Assembly: GCA_038235275.1 (NCBI GenBank)
Contig: JBBSUC010000028.1
Coordinates: 6,849 to 70,848, forward strand
Direction of reading: 5' to 3'
Origin: Persicitalea sp038235275
GTDB taxonomy: Bacteria > Bacteroidota > Bacteroidia > Cytophagales > Spirosomataceae
Length of the DNA: 64,000 nucleotides
The notes beneath the pieces are model-generated. The model made no database searches. It saw only the letters and a program-made list of their open reading frames with translations, and was not told the DNA's origin. The position numbers were made by a program, and so were the translations under genes. This document shows, piece after piece, positions 17,197 to 26,044 of the stretch. Position 1 is the first letter of the stretch; each line of letters starts with the position of its first letter.

Positions 17197-17439
17197 ATGG
17201 CAAAGAAAAAACAACCCGATCCCAACGAGCCGGAAGGCGAAAAGCCCCGCGTTCATAAAGACCTCGAAGGCTTCGACATTCAGATCAACTCCTTCGGCGA
17301 AATTACCACGAGTTTCGACATGGACCGCGTCAACGAGTTTCTGAATAAGAACGTGGATGACAAAAAACTCCGCGACCGCGAAGATATTCCGGGAAGAAAG
17401 AACCGCAAGAAAAAGCAGAAGTCGGAGGAGGAAGAATAG
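17197..17439 (+). CDS. Small charged conserved hypothetical protein
   Basis: An 80-residue soluble protein with highly charged ends: a Lys/Pro-rich N-terminus (MAKKKQPDPNEPEGEKPR) and a Lys/Glu-rich C-terminus (RKNRKKKQKSEEEE). The centre (EGFDIQINSFGEITTSFDMDRVNEFLN) looks like a short folded element that could bind a partner. I recognise the style from Cytophagales genomes but know no function. Codon usage and the spacing to the next gene (77 bases) suggest a real gene, perhaps read with the AIM24-like gene. Confidence 0.7.
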   Translation: MAKKKQPDPNEPEGEKPRVHKDLEGFDIQINSFGEITTSFDMDRVNEFLNKNVDDKKLRDREDIPGRKNRKKKQKSEEEE

Positions 17440-17516
17440 GGAAGGACGTTGAATTGTATAATCGTTGAATTGTTAAACAAAAGTACCAGATTCACTAACC
17501 CCTCAAACGCAACAAA

Positions 17517-18296
17517 ATGACTTCACACGAAATAGACTACAAAATCATTGGCGAGGACATTCAGGTAGTGGAGGTCGAACTCGATCCCAACGAAACCGTG
17601 ATCGCCGAAGCCGGAGCCATGCTCTACATGGAGGACGGCATTCAGTTTGAAACCAAAATGGGCGATGGCTCCGAGGCCAACCAAAGCATTATGGGCAAGA
17701 TTTTCCAGGCGGGCACGCGGCTTATCACCGGAGAGTCACTTTTCATGACGCACTTCACCAATCGGGGCGTCGGCAAGCGCAAAGTCGCTTTCGCGGCACC
17801 TTATCCCGGTACGATCATGCCGATTGACCTCAGCAAAATTCCCGGCAACGAACTCATTGTGCAGAAGGACGGCTTCTTGTGCGCGGCTTTGGGAACAAGT
17901 ATGAAAATCCACTTCAACCAGCGCATTGGTTCCGGCTTGTTCGGGGGCGAGGGCTTTATCCTGCAAAAACTGCGTGGCGACGGCATGGCTTTCGTGCACG
18001 CGGGCGGTGTGATGATGGAGCGGCAACTCAACAACGAGATGCTGCGCGTGGACACGGGTTGCGTCGTCGGCTTTGAGCCAAGCATCAGCTTCGATATTCA
18101 ACGGGCGGGCGGCCTCAAGTCGATGGTATTCGGCGGTGAGGGTATGTTCCTGGCCACGCTGCGCGGTACTGGGAAAGTATATCTGCAATCTATGCCAATC
18201 TCGAAACTCATCGACCGTCTGTCACCTCGTGGTGGCAACACCAATAAGGAAGGCGGCTCCGTTCTGGGTGGTTTGGGCAATTTGTTTGAAGGCTAA
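17517..18296 (+). CDS. TIGR00266/AIM24 family protein
   Basis: A 259-residue protein of the AIM24 (DUF124) family, a double-stranded beta-helix related to tryptophan-RNA-binding attenuator folds. Diagnostic stretches are ETVIAEAGAMLYMEDGIQFET, GESLFMTHFTNRG, GFLCAALGTSM and GCVVGFEPSISFDIQRAGGLKS. Family members are widespread; the mitochondrial homologue supports inner-membrane architecture. No catalytic residues are known. It is followed by a terminator and then a prohibitin gene. Since prohibitins also organise membranes, a shared role is possible but unproven. Confidence 0.9.
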   Translation: MTSHEIDYKIIGEDIQVVEVELDPNETVIAEAGAMLYMEDGIQFETKMGDGSEANQSIMGKIFQAGTRLITGESLFMTHFTNRGVGKRKVAFAAPYPGTIMPIDLSKIPGNELIVQKDGFLCAALGTSMKIHFNQRIGSGLFGGEGFILQKLRGDGMAFVHAGGVMMERQLNNEMLRVDTGCVVGFEPSISFDIQRAGGLKSMVFGGEGMFLATLRGTGKVYLQSMPISKLIDRLSPRGGNTNKEGGSVLGGLGNLFEG

Positions 18297-18389
18297 GAAA
18301 ACCGCCTGTCCTGTCAAAAGCAGGATTCCTCCCGTAAACATCCAGGAAAGTCAGGTTTTCTTCGTAAATTGAAAACGCATTTGTTTGCC

Positions 18390-18434
18390 AAGCGGGAGCC
18401 TTCCGAAGTGGAGGCTCTCGCTTCTTATTTTTTC
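18390..18434 (+). terminator. Rho-independent terminator after the AIM24-like gene
   Basis: A long near-perfect stem (AAGCGGGAGCC... paired with ...GGCTCTCGCTT, one G-T wobble) spans 18390-18424 and is followed by a T-rich tract (TTATTTTTTC). It ends the AIM24-like transcript 90 bases after its stop. Confidence 0.85.
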
Positions 18435-18453
18435 TAATTAACCTACTATAAAT

Positions 18454-19362
18454 ATGTTTTTTATTGTCATCGGCCTGCTCCTTTTGGTGGCGGGCTTTGC
18501 TATCAATACGCCTTCGATGCCCGTTTCGCAATATTCGCGGCCCGTCAAAATCGCGGGTATCGTCATCGCCCTGGTTGGCGCTCTCACGGCCAGCATTCGG
18601 CAGATTGACGCCGGTACCATCGGCGTGCAGTCGCTGTTTGGGAAAGTTAACTCCAATACCCTGGAGAATGGCCTGAACTTTGTCAACCCACTGGTGGATG
18701 TTGCTATTTTCGACACCAAGACCCAGAACTACACTATGTCGGCCTCGGCCGCCGAAGGCGATCAGGTGGGCGACGACGCCATACGGGTGCTGTCCGCCGA
18801 CGGGCTGGAGGTAGTCATTGACCTCACGGTTTTGTACAAAATCCTGCCTAGCGAGGCCCCGAATATTTATAAGGAAATCGGCCGCGACTATAAGGACAAG
18901 ATTGTGCGGCCCGTCACCCGGACGCGTATTCGCGACAATGCCGTTTACTACGATGCTGTGTCGCTCTATTCCAAGAAGCGCGACGAGTTTCAGGATCGGA
19001 TATACAAGACCATCGCCAAGGATTTCAAAGACCGGGGCCTAATTCTAGAGCAACTTCTGATTAGGAATATCAACCTCCCCGAATCGGTCAAGAAGACCAT
19101 CGAGTCGAAGATAAACGCCGAGCAGGATGCGCAGAAGATGGAGTTTGTCCTCCAAAAAGAAAAGCAGGAAGCCGAGCGCAAGCGTGTCGAGGCCAAGGGT
19201 ATCTCCGACTACCAGACGATCATCGCCAGCAGCCTGACCGACCGTCAGTTGCAATACGAAATGATCAATGCCCAGAAAGAACTGGCTAAATCGCCAAATT
19301 CCAAAATCGTCATCATGGGCGGTGGCAAAGGTGGCGTGCCGTTTATTTTGAATGACAAGTAA
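18454..19362 (+). CDS. Prohibitin-family SPFH membrane protein
   Basis: A 302-residue SPFH/band-7 protein. Two N-terminal hydrophobic segments (about 1-18 and 31-47) precede the SPFH domain, which opens with IDAGTIGVQSLFGKV and contains the prohibitin-like sequence TRTRIRDNAVYYDAVSLYSKKRDEF broken over residues 150-175. A coiled-coil segment rich in Gln/Glu/Lys (about 215-255) and a short Gly-rich tail follow. Such proteins form ring or cage scaffolds in the inner membrane, often regulating FtsH-type proteases. No protease is encoded nearby. The gene is flanked by terminators on both sides, so it is its own unit. Confidence 0.92.
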   Translation: MFFIVIGLLLLVAGFAINTPSMPVSQYSRPVKIAGIVIALVGALTASIRQIDAGTIGVQSLFGKVNSNTLENGLNFVNPLVDVAIFDTKTQNYTMSASAAEGDQVGDDAIRVLSADGLEVVIDLTVLYKILPSEAPNIYKEIGRDYKDKIVRPVTRTRIRDNAVYYDAVSLYSKKRDEFQDRIYKTIAKDFKDRGLILEQLLIRNINLPESVKKTIESKINAEQDAQKMEFVLQKEKQEAERKRVEAKGISDYQTIIASSLTDRQLQYEMINAQKELAKSPNSKIVIMGGGKGGVPFILNDK

Positions 19363-19381
19363 GATAGAATCCACAGGATGA

Positions 19382-19417
19382 AAAGGGAGCCGACGGTAGT
19401 TGGCTCCCTTTTTTTAT
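19382..19417 (+). terminator. Rho-independent terminator after the prohibitin gene
   Basis: The stem GGGAGCC/GGCTCCC with flanking A/T pairs is followed by seven T, starting 20 bases after the prohibitin stop. Confidence 0.9.
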
Positions 19418-19528
19418 TTACTTTCGGTTTTGATAAAACTTAATCCATACCCGTTCGTAATCTGCTCGATAGCTTAGTTTTATACCTTAAATTTTCCTTA
19501 AAATAATCCTAAAAGAAAAATCTGTTTG

Positions 19529-19536
19529 TAGTTTTG
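19529..19536 (+). promoter_or_regulatory. Candidate -7 box for the glycan cassette
   Basis: TAGTTTTG matches the Bacteroidota -7 consensus TAnnTTTG, 66 bases before the ATG at 19603. I see no good TTG at the expected -33 distance, so this is tentative. The rest of 19418-19602 is AT-rich with no gene. Confidence 0.35.
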
Positions 19537-19602
19537 TGCAAAGATTGAGAACGCAACCAGGTGCGCTTTTCACCAAGCCGCACTACACACCTTTTGCTTA
19601 GG

Positions 19603-20778
19603 ATGAAAATACTAAAGAACAGCCGATTCATTCTGGGCCTTTACGCATTGATTGGGCTGATCGTGGGAATTCAGAAGTACCTGTTGGGGCCGGACCGCTA
19701 CAACAACTTCACTATTTTTCAACATTCCGTCTATCACTTTTTCGACCACCTTAATCCCTACCCGGAATACCCGAAAGAATACTCTGACGTATTTCTGTAC
19801 AATCCCTCCTTTGTCATTTTATTCATTCCCTTCGCTTATTTACCCACTTTTTTGGGAATGGCCCTCTGGCCCATGTTCACGGCGGTAGTCTTTTTTCTGG
19901 GAGTCGATACCCTGCCTTTTCCGCAAAAATCAAAACTCTTACTCTTCTACCTCATCATTCCTGAGTTGGTGACTTCGGTCAGCAACCTACAGACCAACCC
20001 GCTCATCGCCGCTTTCGTGGTGCTTGCCTTCACATTGTTAGAAAAGGGCGAATATGCCAAAGCAGCCGTTTTCCCGCCGCTGGGTTTTTTCATTAAGGGT
20101 TACGGAGCCGTGGCGGGCGTATTTTTTTTATTGAAAAATCCCAAAATAGAAACCTTTGCCTGGCTGGCTTTATTTTTTGTGGCCCTCGGCGCACTGCCCT
20201 TACTTTTTTACTCCTGGACCGAATTCATCACCCTCTATCAGCAATGGTTCGTCTCGCTCAGTGACGACTACTCGATCAATACCGGGCTATCGCTGATGGG
20301 TGTGGTTCGCAGCTTGATCTATCCCGAGGCTTCCATTCCGCTCATGCAAGGGTTGGGAGTCGCTTGCTTGCTGGTGACGCTGGGCCTGATCGTTTACCGG
20401 AAGAACTACGAAGAAGTGAAATTTCAATTTCTGGCTTACGTCATGATTTGGGTAATCATCTTCAATCAAGCCGCCGAATCGGCCACTTACATTATCGCCG
20501 CCACGGGCGTTTTCGTCTGGTATATTAGTTCGGAAAAGACGCGTCTTAACCTGGGACTGTTCGTCTTTTTCATGCTGCTCACGGTGCTCTCGATGTCGGA
20601 CGTGATGCCACGTTACGTTCGCGTCAACTATGTGCAGCCCTACAACCTCAAAGCGCTCCCCTGCATCCTGATCTGGTTGAGAATCCAGTGGATCCTTTTC
20701 ACCACCACCACCCATAAGCCACTGGCCGCCACCGATGGAAACGAACTGCGATCTAACGATCCTATTGCCTATCTATAA
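19603..20778 (+). CDS. GT87-like (DUF2029) polytopic mannosyltransferase-type protein
   Basis: A 391-residue inner-membrane protein with about nine or ten hydrophobic segments. The N-terminal luminal-type loop with DRYNNFTIFQHSVYHFFDHLNPYP and DVFLYNPSFVILFIPFAYLP is characteristic of the GT87/DUF2029 family of polyprenyl-phosphate sugar-dependent GT-C glycosyltransferases. The ATG at 19603 (MKILKNSRF) is preferred to an upstream GTG at 19561 because the first TM follows it directly. The next gene starts inside its 3' end (44-base overlap), so the GT2 and deacetylase genes downstream are translationally coupled. Donor and acceptor cannot be named. Confidence 0.82.
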   Translation: MKILKNSRFILGLYALIGLIVGIQKYLLGPDRYNNFTIFQHSVYHFFDHLNPYPEYPKEYSDVFLYNPSFVILFIPFAYLPTFLGMALWPMFTAVVFFLGVDTLPFPQKSKLLLFYLIIPELVTSVSNLQTNPLIAAFVVLAFTLLEKGEYAKAAVFPPLGFFIKGYGAVAGVFFLLKNPKIETFAWLALFFVALGALPLLFYSWTEFITLYQQWFVSLSDDYSINTGLSLMGVVRSLIYPEASIPLMQGLGVACLLVTLGLIVYRKNYEEVKFQFLAYVMIWVIIFNQAAESATYIIAATGVFVWYISSEKTRLNLGLFVFFMLLTVLSMSDVMPRYVRVNYVQPYNLKALPCILIWLRIQWILFTTTTHKPLAATDGNELRSNDPIAYL

Positions 20779-21442
20779 TCCACCGGCGGGTTGGTCTGAT
20801 CGGGTGAAAAAATCACTCGAAATTCTTTTTCCGCTTTTTGATGGGTTAGAAGTCCAAGTCATGCTGGTTAACGATGGCTCTCGCACTGATTTAAGGGAAG
20901 AGGTGGCGAATTTGATGGCTTGGTGCGACAAAATCCGATACGTGTTCTACCCCCGCAATCAGGGCAAAGGTTTTGCTTTGCGCACGGGTCTGAGAGAGGC
21001 GGATTCCGACTACTATGTCTACACAGATTGGGACTTTCCTTTTGGCGAGGAGCCGGTACACGAAGCGTATCGGCTGTTGAAAGAACAGAACGTCGATCTG
21101 GTAATTGGGGTGCGATCGAAGAACTACTTCGCCTCGCTGCCGCTTTTTCGAAAGGTTATTTCTCAGGGACTACGCGTACTTAATTTTTTCGTCCTCAAGT
21201 TCAACTATGTGGACACACAGGCCGGAATGAAGGGGTTGAGTAACAGGGCGCGGGAAGTTTTTCTGAACAATAAAACGAAAAGCTTTATTTTCGAACTTGA
21301 ATTCGTCCGGGCTTGCTTCCGCCGCCGCCTGAACATTTCGTACTTGTCAGTGAACCACAAATCGGACATTTCGTTCAGCAATTTTGGGGTCAAGACCGTT
21401 TCTCGGGAAATGGCGGTGCTGATGCGACTCATCTTTACCTGA
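20735..21442 (+). CDS. Family 2 glycosyltransferase (DPM/DpgA-like)
   Basis: A 235-residue GT-A glycosyltransferase. Strand one reads DLTILLPIYNPP, the nucleotide-binding region VQVMLVNDGS, and the metal-binding acidic site DYYVYTDWDFPF (a TDxD variant of DxD). The RNQGKGFALRTGLREA helix is typical of dolichol/polyprenyl-phosphate mannose synthase relatives and DPM1-like GT2 enzymes. No C-terminal membrane segment is present. It likely makes a polyprenyl-phosphate sugar for the GT-C enzyme encoded just upstream, whose gene it overlaps by 44 bases. The sugar is not predictable. Confidence 0.87.
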   Translation: METNCDLTILLPIYNPPAGWSDRVKKSLEILFPLFDGLEVQVMLVNDGSRTDLREEVANLMAWCDKIRYVFYPRNQGKGFALRTGLREADSDYYVYTDWDFPFGEEPVHEAYRLLKEQNVDLVIGVRSKNYFASLPLFRKVISQGLRVLNFFVLKFNYVDTQAGMKGLSNRAREVFLNNKTKSFIFELEFVRACFRRRLNISYLSVNHKSDISFSNFGVKTVSREMAVLMRLIFT

Positions 21443-21444
21443 TC

Positions 21445-22227
21445 ATGAACCGTAAAATTCTGCTGACTTTCGATTTAGAAGAATTCGACTTGCCCGAGGA
21501 ATACGGCGTTGCCATCAGCAAAGAAAAACAATTGGCTGTGTCGGCACGAGGACTGGAAAACTTGCTCGGCGTGCTGCGGGCGCAAAAAGTAAATGCTACG
21601 TTTTTCACCACCGCTTACTACGCTGAAAATAACCCGCAACAAATGCGCGAACTGGTGGCGGAAGGCCACGAAATCGCTTCGCACCTTTACTACCACTCTG
21701 ACTACGATCCCAAACACCTCCAAAAATCAAGGGAAAAACTTAGAAAAATCACGGGCCAGGAAATCAGCGGATTTCGCTCACCCCGACTGCGACATATGGA
21801 CCCCAAACTCATCAAAGCCGCTGGTTATCATTACCATTCCTCCTTGAATCCCACTTATTTGCCGGGCCGTTACAACAATTTGAACAAACCGCGAACGCTC
21901 TTCAGGGATGTGGAGAATGAACTGTTAGTCCTGCCTTTCTCGGTATCGCCCGTGATCAGATTCCCTTTGTTCTGGCTGAGTTTCAAAAATCTGAATCCTC
22001 AATTTTACCTAACCCTCTGCCGCCAGGCTTTACGAAAGGATGGCTACCTGCACTTGTACTTTCACCCCTGGGAATTCACCGCGCTGGACGAATTCTCAAT
22101 CCCCCGGTACATCAAAAACCGCTCCGGCGAAAAACTGACCAGCCAGTTAGATCAATTGATTCAAAGGATGAAAAGCGGAGGGGAATTCGAGACGATTTCC
22201 CGTTTTCTGGAAGAGAGAGGTTTGTAG
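21445..22227 (+). CDS. Polysaccharide deacetylase (NodB-like)
   Basis: A 260-residue carbohydrate esterase family 4-type protein. The first motif is LLTFDLEEFDLPEEYG (catalytic Asp region), the metal-binding motif is SHLYYHSDYDPKH (HxxxH type), and GFRSPRLRHMDPKLIKAAGY supplies the conserved Arg motif. LHLYFHPWEF gives the C-terminal His motif. It has no signal peptide, so it acts in the cytoplasm or on a lipid-linked precursor at the inner face. The ATG at 21445 lies 2 bases after the GT2 stop. Together the three genes make a small lipid-linked glycan modification cassette. Confidence 0.88.
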   Translation: MNRKILLTFDLEEFDLPEEYGVAISKEKQLAVSARGLENLLGVLRAQKVNATFFTTAYYAENNPQQMRELVAEGHEIASHLYYHSDYDPKHLQKSREKLRKITGQEISGFRSPRLRHMDPKLIKAAGYHYHSSLNPTYLPGRYNNLNKPRTLFRDVENELLVLPFSVSPVIRFPLFWLSFKNLNPQFYLTLCRQALRKDGYLHLYFHPWEFTALDEFSIPRYIKNRSGEKLTSQLDQLIQRMKSGGEFETISRFLEERGL

Positions 22228-22332
22228 AAGAGTTGAATTTTTTAGGTAGGGAACGGCGGGGTACCCCGAGGCGAGCGCCCGCCCGGCTTGCTCGTGATGA
22301 GTCACTTCTTTTCTTTTCGTGCCTTTTTCTCC

Positions 22333-23136
22333 TTATTTCCCCAAGTACGCCGCCAAGCCCGCCAAATCATCTGTCCCAATATAGTCCACACCGAGTTCTT
22401 TCAAAGTGCGATAACCAAGAGGCGTGTTTGGGGTCGCCCAAAGGCGCACCAATCTCTTTTGCGTGTGTTGCAGTTGGACGAAGGTTTCGATGCGGCGTCG
22501 GATTTCCTGGTCTAGCGGTTGCTTCCCATCCCAGTACTTACCAAAACTGAGCATGCTGCTGCTTACGAGAACTAAGTAGGCGGAGGCATTTTTTGGATAA
22601 ATCAAATCCTTCCGCCCATCGAAAGTAAAAAGTTTGTCCTGGGCAAACATCTCCTCGGGCGGTGGCATTTCACCACTGATAACCATCCTGACATGCCGCA
22701 GTTCTTTGCGGTGAGGAGCGAACAGCTTTTGCAGAGCAACCAGCGTGGCCGGACCAGTATTCTTGATGTCGATCAGCAGTTGCAGGTCCTTGCGTTGCGG
22801 ATAAGGAAAGCCCTTGTTTTCGTTAATTTTTTGCAAAAGCGGTTCCAAATAAAGCGCCAGTAAAGTGCGTTCGGGTTTGATGTCTTCCAGGTTGTGGGCA
22901 ACGTACAGGACACCGTTCTGCAAAAAAACGTCCGCTTCGATGGAGCCGAAGCCCAACTCGTAGGCCGCGTAGAAGGGCCGTTTCTGTTCGTAGTCGTTGT
23001 GCGAATGCGCGTTAGCGGTCGTGTAAGCGACGGGTTGTGCTTGCGGTGAGAAGGAAAAACCCAGAACCAGCCAAGTGAGCAGAAAAACCGCCGTGTAACG
23101 AATTCTTTGCCTGGAAAAAATAGGGAGTGGCGTCAT
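22333..23136 (-). CDS. Secreted glycerophosphodiester phosphodiesterase-like protein
   Basis: A 267-residue exported protein with a signal peptide (about 1-33, ending near SPQAQ). The mature protein begins with ANAHSHNDYEQKRPFYAAYELG and GSIEADVFLQNGVLYVAHNLED, the TIM-barrel GDPD/PI-PLC-like signature in which His and Glu/Asp residues bind metal and catalyse phosphodiester cleavage. Bacteroidota proteins of this type resemble the AIM6 family. LQLLIDIKN provides another conserved strand. It would act in the periplasm on phospholipid-derived phosphodiesters. It is convergent with the deacetylase gene and divergent from the sigma factor gene. Confidence 0.85.
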   Translation of the reverse strand: MTPLPIFSRQRIRYTAVFLLTWLVLGFSFSPQAQPVAYTTANAHSHNDYEQKRPFYAAYELGFGSIEADVFLQNGVLYVAHNLEDIKPERTLLALYLEPLLQKINENKGFPYPQRKDLQLLIDIKNTGPATLVALQKLFAPHRKELRHVRMVISGEMPPPEEMFAQDKLFTFDGRKDLIYPKNASAYLVLVSSSMLSFGKYWDGKQPLDQEIRRRIETFVQLQHTQKRLVRLWATPNTPLGYRTLKELGVDYIGTDDLAGLAAYLGK

Positions 23137-23328
23137 TTTATGAAGGAGTTTATTTCAAATAAGCAGAAATAGAAAACATTGAACCATAATTGCCTACTTT
23201 CCAGCAAGTTTACTAAATTGAGGGAAATTATAGCGATTATCCGGGAAAGCGTACATTTTTTTGCAAAATGAGAACGAAAGCAACCACTTCGATGATGTGC
23301 GCGTACTACCATTATAAAAGCCCCAAGC

Positions 23329-23901
23329 ATGTCCGAGCATAACTCCGCCGCTATACTTGAACTGCTCGACGGATGCTTAAAAGGAAACCGTCGTAGCCAG
23401 GAATTGCTTTACAAGCAATTTTATGGCTATGCTATGAAGCTCTGTATGAGGTACGCTCGTAATCAGGAAGAGGCGAAAGAAATCTTAAATGACGGTTTTT
23501 TCAAGGTGTTCACAAAACTGGATACCTTCGATAAAAAGCGTTCCTTCAAAACCTGGATGGGACGGGTGATGATCAACACGGCTCTGGACCAATATCGTCG
23601 TGAGGCCAAGCATCAAGTTTATGAAGATATCCGCTCGGCGGAAAACGTGGTGGCGGTCGACGAGACGGCCGTAAGCCGGATGGCCCACCAGGAATTGCTC
23701 GAACTGGTACAGCAACTGCCGCCCGCCTACCGCACGGTGTTTGGCCTGGCGGTGTTGGATGGCTACACGCACGAAGAGATTGCCGATGAACTGGAAATTT
23801 CAGTAGGAGCGTCGAAGTCCAACCTATCACGAGCACGGGGAAAATTGCGAGAAATGTTAGCACAAAAAAGCATGGACGAATATGAAAGAGTGGTCCGATG
23901 A
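23329..23901 (+). CDS. ECF RNA polymerase sigma factor
   Basis: A 190-residue ECF sigma factor. Region 2 (about 25-95) includes YKQFYGYAMKLCMRYARNQEEAKEILNDGFFKVF and the DNA-melting helix FKTWMGRVMINTALDQYRR; region 4 (about 120-175) includes LPPAYRTVFGLAVLDGYTHEEIADEL and a helix-turn-helix. Its 3' end overlaps the downstream membrane anti-sigma-like gene by 20 bases, giving a classic sigma/anti-sigma pair. The upstream 192 bases (23137-23328) should hold its promoter and that of the divergent GDPD gene, but I see no clear consensus. Confidence 0.93.
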   Translation: MSEHNSAAILELLDGCLKGNRRSQELLYKQFYGYAMKLCMRYARNQEEAKEILNDGFFKVFTKLDTFDKKRSFKTWMGRVMINTALDQYRREAKHQVYEDIRSAENVVAVDETAVSRMAHQELLELVQQLPPAYRTVFGLAVLDGYTHEEIADELEISVGASKSNLSRARGKLREMLAQKSMDEYERVVR

Positions 23902-25393
23902 TCAACTGGACGAACTCTTCCGTAAATCTGCCGAAGAGTTTGAACCCGTTTACCAGCCCAATGACTGGAACGACCTGAGCCGCCGCCTCGACGAGGCCGA
24001 CGGCGTAACGGGTGGCGGCGGCTGGCTGAAAAGCACCGCCCCCTGGCTGGCGGGTGTGTTACTGCTCCTTTTAGGAGGATTCGGTGCGTATTACTATAAT
24101 AGTGAGGGTGATAACACCCAGGAATTTAATGATAAGACAGTCCTGTCGGCCACTGGTATGCCGGCCACCGAAGAACCTGTTTCAGCCCAACCCGCTCCGG
24201 GAAGAAGCGGCCACGAATCGGCTAATAAGTCGGAAGTGGTGACTGCCGGAAACTTAAATAAAAGTGAAACGGGTGAGGCTGACAAAAATGAAACACCGAG
24301 CCAGCAAAAAATAGCAAGAAATGTAAGGGAGGCGCAGAAATTTGTGGCAGCACGAGAAGTTGCTCAGAAAATAAAAGAATTGCCCCGGAACCCGGCGAGC
24401 GTAAGCGGAGTGCGCAAACCAGCTGATCCTGACGGGAAAAGGGGCGAAGGGGCAATTCTTTTATCTAAAAAAACAGCGACCGCAAAGTTAGAGGAAAATT
24501 CTGGTGGCAGCGAAATCAGATCGACTCTATCGGTTGAAAACCTATTAGTTGTAAAGGCTGGGCAGAACGAGAATGTCAAAATAGAAGCCTCCAATGGCAC
24601 TGTTTCAGAGAAATCGCTGCCTGTTTCACTTCGGGATGAATGGCCCGCTCTGAGCGAACTTTCATTGCGGGGAACATTTCAAGAAAGTGATGGTTTGGCT
24701 TATCCCGCGATTACCTACAAAGCAACCAAAGAAGTCGATGCTCCTATATCCAGGCAAGCGACTGCCCATGCGCCGCTATGGTCGGTCAGGATTGGCATAG
24801 CACCAGACCTAAGCATGGTCAGGGTGTCGGAGATGATGAAGTCCATGCGTCCCGGCCCTTCGGCTTCCCTACTGGTAGACTTCAACATGAGCGCTCACTG
24901 GGCCTTGCAGACGGGCGTCATCCACAGCCTGAAAACCTACAACGCGCAGTTTGGAGACTATAACGGCTCCGAACAGTGGGGCAACGACCCGATGCCTACC
25001 AATATAGATGGAGATGTCAGGGTGTTTGAACTCCCCCTGAATCTGCGCTATGATTTCGGTTATGATCTTAGCCCCAGGCAAAAGTGTCTCTGGTTTCTCG
25101 GTGCGGGCGTATCGTCCTACAAAATGCAGCGCGAGACTTACACTTACAACTACAATAGTTATAGCCCCGGTCAGAAGCGCCCACCCAAAGAAATGGACAG
25201 CGGCACAGGCTGGTACTTTCTGAGCCACGCCAATGTTTCGGTGGGCTACGAACACCGCCTGACCGATCGGCTTTCCATCATAGCCGAGCCTTATCTGCGG
25301 GTGCCGCTGCGGGGGGTTGGCTGGGGCAAGGTCAACCTGTTTTCGGCTGGTGTGTGGTTCTCAGCCCGCTACACGCCTGTTTTCAGGAAGTGA
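23882..25393 (+). CDS. Anti-sigma-like membrane protein fused to a beta-barrel domain
   Basis: A 503-residue protein in three parts. Residues 1-45 (EWSDDQLDELFRKSAEEFEP and NDWNDLSRRLDEAD) look like the cytoplasmic sigma-binding segment of Bacteroidota anti-sigma factors. One TM helix follows (about 53-70, WLAGVLLLLLGGFGAYYY). A long low-complexity linker rich in Lys, Glu and Ser (about 75-290) leads to a C-terminal domain (about 300-503) with amphipathic strands (WSVRIGIAPDLSMVRV, FFELPLNLRYDFGYDL-like, SVGYEHRLTDRLSIIAEPYLRV) like an outer-membrane barrel. It overlaps the sigma gene by 20 bases. A protein with an inner-membrane helix and a barrel-like end would span the periplasm; the barrel may instead fold as a soluble sensor. 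Confidence 0.78.
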   Translation: MKEWSDDQLDELFRKSAEEFEPVYQPNDWNDLSRRLDEADGVTGGGGWLKSTAPWLAGVLLLLLGGFGAYYYNSEGDNTQEFNDKTVLSATGMPATEEPVSAQPAPGRSGHESANKSEVVTAGNLNKSETGEADKNETPSQQKIARNVREAQKFVAAREVAQKIKELPRNPASVSGVRKPADPDGKRGEGAILLSKKTATAKLEENSGGSEIRSTLSVENLLVVKAGQNENVKIEASNGTVSEKSLPVSLRDEWPALSELSLRGTFQESDGLAYPAITYKATKEVDAPISRQATAHAPLWSVRIGIAPDLSMVRVSEMMKSMRPGPSASLLVDFNMSAHWALQTGVIHSLKTYNAQFGDYNGSEQWGNDPMPTNIDGDVRVFELPLNLRYDFGYDLSPRQKCLWFLGAGVSSYKMQRETYTYNYNSYSPGQKRPPKEMDSGTGWYFLSHANVSVGYEHRLTDRLSIIAEPYLRVPLRGVGWGKVNLFSAGVWFSARYTPVFRK

Positions 25394-25469
25394 GGAAATA
25401 TGAGCTGGCTGACAACTTCATTTATGTTTTGTCGTTGGTTTCTTTCAAAACGATAAAAGCAGCAAAGCT

Positions 25470-25973
25470 ATGGAAGTACAGGAAAAGCAAAATTTAAAAC
25501 GCGGCGAGTTCTTACGCAGTCTGGGCCTGAGCACTTCGGCTCTGATGGCTTTTTACTGCTTGGGAACCGGGCTGAGTTCTTGTGGCAAAGACGACGGCCC
25601 CGCGCCCATTCCGATGCCTCCCGGCGGCTCGGCGGGCGTGACAGGTGCCACCAAGGGAAGTAGCATCGACTTCAATGTGAACCTGACTTCAAAAGATTAC
25701 ATAGACTTGAAGACCGTGGGACAATTCGCCTACATCGGAGACACTATTGTCATCGCCACTGCCAACAAAAAATACGTGGCCTTATCAAAAGCATGTACGC
25801 ATCAAGGTACGGACGTAAAATATCGTGAAGCCGACATGGACATCAGATGCCCTAATCACGGTTCAGAATTCAAATTGGATGGCTCGGTGCAGAAAGGCCC
25901 GGCGGCCTCGCCGTTGACGGTTTTCAAAACTACATTGAGCGCTAACGGCGATTCTTTGAATGTGAAAGCGTGA
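25470..25973 (+). CDS. Rieske [2Fe-2S] lipoprotein
   Basis: A 167-residue exported protein. The N-terminus (KRGEFLRSLGLSTSALMAFYCLG) resembles a Tat-like signal and ends in a possible lipobox LSSC (Cys38). A Pro/Gly-rich linker follows, then a Rieske domain (about 68-167) whose cluster ligands are in CTHQGT (Cys109, His111) and CPNHGSEF (Cys127, His130). The domain is small and lacks the disulfide cysteines of cytochrome bc1-type Rieske proteins, so it is closer to ferredoxin-type Rieske proteins. It likely moves electrons in the periplasm. A hemerythrin-like gene follows 71 bases downstream. Confidence 0.9.
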   Translation: MEVQEKQNLKRGEFLRSLGLSTSALMAFYCLGTGLSSCGKDDGPAPIPMPPGGSAGVTGATKGSSIDFNVNLTSKDYIDLKTVGQFAYIGDTIVIATANKKYVALSKACTHQGTDVKYREADMDIRCPNHGSEFKLDGSVQKGPAASPLTVFKTTLSANGDSLNVKA

Positions 25974-26044
25974 TTTTTTGGCATCCCGCCCAAATCCAAT
26001 TAAATTTATGGCCGGATCGCCGAAACGTCGAAAAAAACGCTGCC

